From the NCBI GenBank assembly GCA_028282485.1, contig JANQHU010000055.1, positions 1-9,987 of the forward strand: a stretch of DNA of 9,987 nucleotides. The letters run 5' to 3'. Source of the DNA: Bacillota bacterium. Its GTDB lineage: Bacteria; Bacillota; UBA4882; UBA8346. The position numbers and the translations under genes were made by a program. The notes under the pieces were generated by a model. It searched no databases. It saw only the letters and a list, made by a program, of their open reading frames with translations, and was not told the DNA's origin. This document shows positions 6,358 through 9,987 of this stretch, one piece after another (the stretch's first letter is position 1; every line of letters starts with the position of its first letter).

Positions 6358-8850
6358 TTGAATATCCTTATTAAGTTTTTATTAAAAAATATCCTCGAGA
6401 ATAAGTTACGCACCTTTTTGATTTTACTTTCCGTGGCATTAGTAGGGGCGCTTTTTTTTGCCACCATGGCCACCTCGGATACTATGGCAGAAGTCTTATT
6501 AAATAAAATCAAACAATACTTTGGAACGGCAGATTTATTAATCTATCCCAATGCCAAATCTCCCGCCCCTTATCTGAATCCTACCAAAGCTGCCAGATAT
6601 CAGGAGCAGTTAGAGTACATAGTTACCGGGATTAGAGGGAATGCTTCCTTCAAAAACGGTGCCGAATACATCCAGTTTGACCTACGCTGTTTTGATTTGG
6701 CCAAGCTGCAGCAAATGAATCCTTTCAGTTTAAAAAAAGGGGCTCAAACCCAGCCTTTTGCCGGGCATCAAATTATTATCAGTAACAGTTTTGCCACCAA
6801 ATACGGCTTGCAAATCGGGGGCAAGATCGACCTATTAATTAACCAGACTCGCCACCGCTTTATTATTGTAGGCCTAGCCAATAATGAAGGACCTTTTCAA
6901 AGTGAAGGTTTTACCAAGATAGCCATCCTCCCCCGCAAAACCGGGGCGCTCATCTTTAATACCGGGAATAATGTTTCGGCAGTTTTTCTGAAGCTGAAAG
7001 ACCCCAGCGGGGTAGCTAGGCTGATCAAACTTCTCCAAAAAGATTATTCCCGCTATGATGTCAAAGAACCCCTAGCCTTCGGGGAAGTGGATGAATTTAC
7101 CGGCACCATCACCACTTCCATGTTTTTAATGTTGATCCTAGTAACCATCATGAGTATTTTTATTATCTATACTTCTTTTAAAGTGATTACCATGGAACGA
7201 CTACCTTTTATCGGGACTTTCCGCAGTGTGGGAGCTACCAAAGCAGCTACAAATCTGGTTCTTTTGGGTGAAAGCCTTCTTTACGGAATTATCGGCGGCC
7301 TGGCCGGGCTTTTGTTGGGTTTTGGGGTTCTCTATTTAATAACTAAGATGTTGCTCGGTTTCCCCAGCGGGCAGTCGGCCCTTACCTTAAGTTTTTCCCT
7401 CTGGCAAATGGCAAGCGCCTTTCTTTTAGCAGTGGGCTTGGCTTTTGTAAGCTCGCTGTTTCCGATTATCAAGACTGCTAAAATTCCCTTAAAAGAACTT
7501 ATTTTGCGGAAGCTGGATTCCGCAGGCCGAAAAGAGACCTGGCGGCTCCCGGTAGGCCTGATTTTACTAGGGATTACCTTAGGATTTCCTTTAATTAATT
7601 TCCGGCCCCTGATACTTTATGCTAATTTGATCAGCCTACTGACGGCGGTGGCCACGGTAATCATTCTGGCTCCCCTACTTACCAGAGGGGCGGTTCTTCT
7701 CCTGGAAAAAAGTTATTTATTTTTGTGGGGCAATGAAGGTCTGCTAGCCATTAAAAATATCCGGAATAATAAAAGTAATGTCAATAATATTACCCTCTTA
7801 GCCATCGGGATTTCCAGTCTCTTAATGATTAACACCTTGAGTTCCAGTGTGCTGACGGAAATTATTAATCTTTTTAAGGATGCTCAATTTCAGATTTGGT
7901 TAAATACCAGAGATGGGGATCGGAGTTTGGAAAGTAAGCTCCATAGCATTGCTGGAGTAAAAGAGACTTATGGCGTCTATAAAAGTACTGATGTGGCCGT
8001 AGCTAATCACCCCGGGCGAATTGCCCTAATCCACGGTGTTAATTCCTATAAATTTCCCCATTACTGGAATTTTTATTATGAAGAGTCCCACTCAAGGCTC
8101 TTTCGGCGGCTGGAAGCCGGCCGGAATATTATCATTACCCATACTTTAAAAGGGAAATTCGGAGTTGCAAAAGGAGATATTTTAATTTTAAAGACCAAGC
8201 GGGGCGAACGCCCTTACCGAGTGATCGGCTTTTTTAACTCAATGATGTATACCGGTAGTTACGCTTTAGTATCCCAAAAGTATCTCAAATCAGATATGAA
8301 ACTAAATTATTACGGTAGTGTTTTCATCAAGACTACTAAAGATCCCCGCCGGGTAACTCAGACTATTCGTAAACGCTTACGGGATAAAAAGCCTTTTGTG
8401 ATGGCTGTTGCGGATCTGCAACAGCGGGATTTAGAATCTAACCAAACCATTCTCTTAATCTTGCAAGGCTTTTCGGGATTGGCCATGTTGATCGGAATTT
8501 GTGGGGTTTTTAATAACTTTCTGATTAGTTTTATGGAGCGGCGCCGGGCTCTAGCCATGATGCGCTCCGTTGGCATGAGTAAAAAACAGGCTGTTAAAAT
8601 CATCATCATTGAAGCTTTGACCATTGGTTTAATCGGCGGAGCCGCCGGGGTTGGCACCGGGCTTTTATTAATCGCAATCATCCCTCGGCTATTAATTGTC
8701 ACTATTGAGATACTGATTCGAATCCATTACTCCCTATCGGCAATTATCTGCGCGGTAGTTGGAGGAGTACTCATTGCCATTATTGCTTCCATCAGCCCGG
8801 CCCTAAAATCCTCCCGCATTAATCTGATTGAGGCTATTAAATACGAATAG
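6358..8850 (+). CDS. ABC transporter permease with two FtsX domains (MacB-like, about 10 membrane helices)
   Basis: An 830-residue inner-membrane protein. Helix 1 is at about 17-38, then an outer domain of roughly 200 residues (40-245) of the MacB periplasmic-core kind. An FtsX unit of three helices follows (about 250-274, 300-329, 349-372). The middle has two to three helices (about 396-413, 420-441, 474-493), then a second outer domain (about 495-690), and a last FtsX unit (about 696-723, 747-775, 792-812). Both FtsX units share the cytoplasmic coupling motif: ERLPFIGTFRSVGATK (280-295) and ERRRALAMMRSVGMSKKQ (727-744). The molecule is thus a doubled FtsX protein, unlike MacB or LolC with one unit each; it may work as a single chain with two ATPases. 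The start is uncertain: AAGGAG lies at 6341-6346, with a TTG at 6358 (11 bases on) and a CTG at 6352 (5 bases on). The substrate cannot be told. Confidence 0.92.
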   Translation: MNILIKFLLKNILENKLRTFLILLSVALVGALFFATMATSDTMAEVLLNKIKQYFGTADLLIYPNAKSPAPYLNPTKAARYQEQLEYIVTGIRGNASFKNGAEYIQFDLRCFDLAKLQQMNPFSLKKGAQTQPFAGHQIIISNSFATKYGLQIGGKIDLLINQTRHRFIIVGLANNEGPFQSEGFTKIAILPRKTGALIFNTGNNVSAVFLKLKDPSGVARLIKLLQKDYSRYDVKEPLAFGEVDEFTGTITTSMFLMLILVTIMSIFIIYTSFKVITMERLPFIGTFRSVGATKAATNLVLLGESLLYGIIGGLAGLLLGFGVLYLITKMLLGFPSGQSALTLSFSLWQMASAFLLAVGLAFVSSLFPIIKTAKIPLKELILRKLDSAGRKETWRLPVGLILLGITLGFPLINFRPLILYANLISLLTAVATVIILAPLLTRGAVLLLEKSYLFLWGNEGLLAIKNIRNNKSNVNNITLLAIGISSLLMINTLSSSVLTEIINLFKDAQFQIWLNTRDGDRSLESKLHSIAGVKETYGVYKSTDVAVANHPGRIALIHGVNSYKFPHYWNFYYEESHSRLFRRLEAGRNIIITHTLKGKFGVAKGDILILKTKRGERPYRVIGFFNSMMYTGSYALVSQKYLKSDMKLNYYGSVFIKTTKDPRRVTQTIRKRLRDKKPFVMAVADLQQRDLESNQTILLILQGFSGLAMLIGICGVFNNFLISFMERRRALAMMRSVGMSKKQAVKIIIIEALTIGLIGGAAGVGTGLLLIAIIPRLLIVTIEILIRIHYSLSAIICAVVGGVLIAIIASISPALKSSRINLIEAIKYE

Positions 8851-8851
8851 C

Positions 8852-8868
8852 AATGTTAACAAAATTGT
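8852..8868. repeat. 17-bp inverted repeat, copy 2 (partner at 1962-1978)
   Basis: AATGTTAACAAAATTGT begins 2 bases after the permease stop codon and is the exact reverse complement of 1962-1978. Both copies contain ACAA-NN-TTGT arms, a dyad that a regulator could bind. No classical terminator is visible in this gap (8851-8973). Confidence 0.5.
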
Positions 8869-8922
8869 AATCTTAAATAGCCTAAATTTCACTCTACCAA
8901 AATAGTAAAAAAAGATAAAATA

Positions 8923-8931
8923 TGGTATAAT
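8923..8931 (+). promoter_or_regulatory. Extended -10 promoter before the VirB2-like gene
   Basis: TGGTATAAT gives a perfect -10 hexamer (8926-8931) with the TG extension. The -35 region at the expected distance is poor, as is common with extended -10 promoters. Transcription would begin near 8937, and a strong ribosome site GAGGGGAG (8957-8964) follows. Confidence 0.55.
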
Positions 8932-8973
8932 TTAAAAAAGGTTTCCTGATTGGGATGAGGGGAGATTATTATA

Positions 8974-9387
8974 ATGAAAAAGATATTGGTCTTATTATTA
9001 ATATTTATTTTACTCTTTAGCTTTGTAGGAAATTGTTATGGAGTTTTTGAAAAAATAACTACTACTACTAAAATTCATATTATTGATAAAGATACTTTTG
9101 GAGTAAAAGAAAAGGGAGATGGAACCAAAGAAGGACTTTTAGGTGGTTTTCTGAATTATATGGATAAAATTGTACCTTTAATTGCAGTGCTGGCCCTTGT
9201 TGTTGGGGCCGGCTTTATCGCTTTCGGCCATAATGCCGGGAAAGGAAGAATGATTAACGCCGTTGTGGGAGTCATTTTATTAGCAGCTCTTATGAGTCTG
9301 GGTGGGTCCTTGTATAATATGTTGGCTAAAAATATTTCTGATAAAATCGAATTTATTTCGACTAGTAATATTAATGCCCCTAAATAG
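8974..9387 (+). CDS. Small exported membrane protein resembling VirB2/TrbC pilins
   Basis: A 137-residue protein with a signal peptide (about 1-23: KK, a long Leu/Ile/Phe stretch, then GNCYG). A polar 40-residue stretch rich in Thr and Lys follows, then two membrane helices (about 64-84 and 91-112) joined by the short positive loop NAGKGR, and a short polar tail. A signal peptide plus two helices and a tiny Gly/Lys/Arg loop is the plan of the VirB2/TrbC pilin family of type IV secretion systems. No other secretion or conjugation gene lies in the window, so the assignment rests on architecture alone. It has its own promoter and a strong ribosome site (GAGGGGAG). It could instead be an unrelated small membrane protein. 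The coding region contains a short ACT-triplet run (about 9058-9070) giving consecutive threonines. Confidence 0.72.
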   Translation: MKKILVLLLIFILLFSFVGNCYGVFEKITTTTKIHIIDKDTFGVKEKGDGTKEGLLGGFLNYMDKIVPLIAVLALVVGAGFIAFGHNAGKGRMINAVVGVILLAALMSLGGSLYNMLAKNISDKIEFISTSNINAPK

Positions 9388-9399
9388 GGATGCTGCTAT

Positions 9400-9464
9400 A
9401 AAACTCGAACATGCTGCTCATAATTTCTTGTAGCAATAAATATTCTAAAAAAATCGAGTTTTTC
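9400..9464 (+). other. Long-range hairpin with T-run, possible terminator after the VirB2-like gene
   Basis: AAAACTCGA (9400-9408) and TCGAGTTTT (9454-9462) are exact complements over 9 bp, and T-rich DNA follows. The loop of 45 bases is long for a terminator. The inner part carries the octamer ATGCTGCT (9411-9418), also present at 9390-9397 just before the stem. It sits directly before the rpoZ promoter, where a terminator would be expected, but it also lies inside the possible broken gene. Confidence 0.35.
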
Positions 9465-9466
9465 TA

Positions 9467-9495
9467 TTGACAATCATCTGACGAAAGATTATAAT
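9467..9495 (+). promoter_or_regulatory. Perfect consensus sigma-A promoter for rpoZ
   Basis: TTGACA (9467-9472) and TATAAT (9490-9495) are separated by exactly 17 bp: both hexamers and the spacing are ideal. Transcription would start near 9502, giving a leader of about 78 bases before the rpoZ start codon. The leader holds the arms AAAATCAA (9513-9520) and TTGATTTT (9547-9554), with CGG/CCG inside, so it may fold. Confidence 0.75.
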
Positions 9496-9579
9496 TATAT
9501 AGTTAATGAATTAAAATCAATAGCGGATCTAACCGAAGGTACTAATTTGATTTTCGATAATTTCTGGGAGGTGTAAGCC

Positions 9580-9786
9580 TTGATCTATCCCCCGTTGGAT
9601 GAGCTTTTGAAACACGTGGACAGTCGGTATACTTTAGTAACCGTAGCGGCGAAGTTGGCGCGCAAGATTTTAGAAGAAGATAATACCATTGATAACGAAC
9701 GGGCCATCAAAGCTGTTTCCATTGCTTTACATGATGTAGCTGATGGCAATATTAAAGTAGAACGTATGAAGGCGGGTATTAAATAA
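9580..9786 (+). CDS. rpoZ: DNA-directed RNA polymerase omega subunit
   Basis: A 68-residue protein that binds the beta-prime subunit and helps fold and hold the RNA polymerase core. The N-terminus MIYPPLDELLKHVDSRYTLVTVAAKLARKI matches the Firmicute omega pattern (YPxxDELL, DSRYTLVxxAAKxAR). RAIKAVSIALHDVADGNIKV fits the second conserved block (KAVSxALxDIxxGxI). Length is normal. The start codon is TTG, supported by the excellent ribosome site GGGAGGTG (9566-9573) 6 bases before it; no ATG is better placed. In many Firmicutes gmk comes just before rpoZ and coaBC just after. Here coaBC follows but no gmk is found upstream. Confidence 0.93.
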   Translation: MIYPPLDELLKHVDSRYTLVTVAAKLARKILEEDNTIDNERAIKAVSIALHDVADGNIKVERMKAGIK

Positions 9787-9827
9787 AGATTTAACATTTT
9801 TTTGATAACTCCAAATTTTGTTTACTT

Positions 9828-9858
9828 ATCTCGGAGACTTGTTCCTCTGAGATTTTTG
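9828..9858 (+). terminator. Rho-independent terminator after rpoZ
   Basis: ATCTCGGAG (9828-9836) pairs with CTCTGAGAT (9845-9853) over 9 bp with one G-U wobble around the 8-base loop ACTTGTTC, and a run of T follows. It ends the short rpoZ transcript about 40 bases after the stop codon. Confidence 0.8.
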
Positions 9859-9867
9859 CTTTATAAT
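9839..9867 (+). promoter_or_regulatory. Promoter for coaBC, overlapping the rpoZ terminator
   Basis: TTGTTC (9839-9844), which is part of the terminator loop, lies 17 bp before a perfect TATAAT (9862-9867). The start of transcription would be near 9873, leaving a leader of about 73 bases before coaBC. The -35 box has four of six consensus bases. Confidence 0.55.
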
Positions 9868-9945
9868 AGAGATGAAAATGATAAGCGGAATTTGAGATGA
9901 ACAAGGTAAATGTGAATCACTGTGGCAAGGAAGGTTTATGAAATA

Positions 9946-9987
9946 ATGTTGCAAAATTTGTTATTAGGTGTTACCGGCGGGATTGCT
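9946..9987 (+). CDS. coaBC: Phosphopantothenoylcysteine decarboxylase / phosphopantothenate-cysteine ligase, N-terminal fragment
   Basis: Only 14 codons are inside the window: MLQNLLLGVTGGIA. The LLGVTGGIA stretch is the conserved start of the flavin-binding CoaC domain in bifunctional CoaBC, which makes 4'-phosphopantetheine during coenzyme A synthesis. Position directly after rpoZ is the usual Firmicute arrangement and supports the call. The ribosome site GGAAGG (9929-9934) lies 11 bases before this ATG. The ATG at 9938 is in another frame and stops at once (ATG AAA TAA). Confidence 0.82.
   Translation, partial: MLQNLLLGVTGGIA

Larger units (their letters stand above)
9374..9576 (+). pseudogene. 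Possible broken 67-residue helical protein, one base missing near 9430
   Basis: An ATG at 9374, overlapping the end of the VirB2-like gene, opens MPLNRDAAIKLEHAAHNFL and then meets TAG at 9431. In the -1 frame an open stretch from 9424 runs to TAA at 9574: VAINILKKSSFS, then IDNHLTKDYNYIVNELKSIADL, then TEGTNLIFDNFWEV. Adding one G after TTCTTG at 9425-9430 joins the two parts into one 67-residue, two-helix protein. Its end overlaps the ribosome site GGGAGGTG of rpoZ, as real upstream genes often do. Against this, no good ribosome site precedes 9374, no family is recognised, no slippery site suggests programmed shifting, and the same DNA holds a perfect rpoZ promoter. It may be a decayed gene, a sequencing error, or chance. 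Confidence 0.35.

Noticed and set aside
8358..8702. Open frame of 114 codons on the minus strand inside the permease gene
   Set aside because: It lies wholly within a well-supported gene, has no ribosome site or recognisable domain, and its composition is what a complement of membrane-protein codons gives.
9424..9576. Remnant of gmk before rpoZ
   Set aside because: DYNYIVN-ELKSI loosely recalls the C-terminal YDYVVVND region of guanylate kinases and the position fits, but spacing to the preceding helix is wrong and no P-loop or other kinase motif is present.
9897..9941. 14-codon leader peptide before coaBC
   Set aside because: The reading frame has no good ribosome site and no special codon content; likely chance.

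Overview
The window reads as a chromosomal segment of a low-GC Firmicute (Bacillota), probably from a spore-forming lineage. The grounds are strong AGGAGG-type ribosome binding sites, sigma-A-like promoters with TATAAT boxes, the Firmicute-typical pair rpoZ-coaBC at the right end, and a small protein resembling the Spo0E family. One gene (2059-3210) encodes a secreted, aromatic-rich, beta-strand protein that resembles an outer-membrane barrel. If that reading is right, the organism may be a diderm Firmicute (for example Halanaerobiales-, Negativicutes- or Limnochordia-like). This is inference, not proof. Every gene I can support lies on the + strand.

Layout. Positions 1-236 hold the C-terminal part of a dUTPase. 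A promoter at 331-359 drives a 55-residue Spo0E-like protein (426-593), which is closed by a hairpin terminator (609-638). An extended -10 promoter (717-746) precedes a complete branched-chain aminotransferase gene (831-1910). The barrel-like protein follows (2059-3210). Next is a tight four-gene block, 3281-8850. It holds a LigB-type extradiol dioxygenase domain fused to AMMECR1, then a MacB/LolD-type ABC ATPase, a membrane-fusion-type adaptor, and a 10-helix permease with two FtsX domains. The last three form a MacAB-like ABC exporter or membrane-extraction machine. A small VirB2/TrbC-like two-helix protein stands alone at 8974-9387. The right end carries rpoZ (9580-9786), its terminator, and the first 14 codons of coaBC (from 9946).

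Most unusual stretches. First, 9374-9576 can be read as a 67-residue protein broken by one missing base, yet the same DNA contains a perfect TTGACA-17-TATAAT promoter for rpoZ. Second, a 17-bp sequence in the gap before the barrel gene reappears inverted in the gap after the permease gene, so the two copies bracket the barrel-plus-transporter region. Third, the dioxygenase/AMMECR1 fusion shares an apparent operon with the exporter and lies beside a possible surface protein. Function cannot be fixed from sequence alone. The DNA/RNA housekeeping and amino-acid genes at the edges are ordinary.
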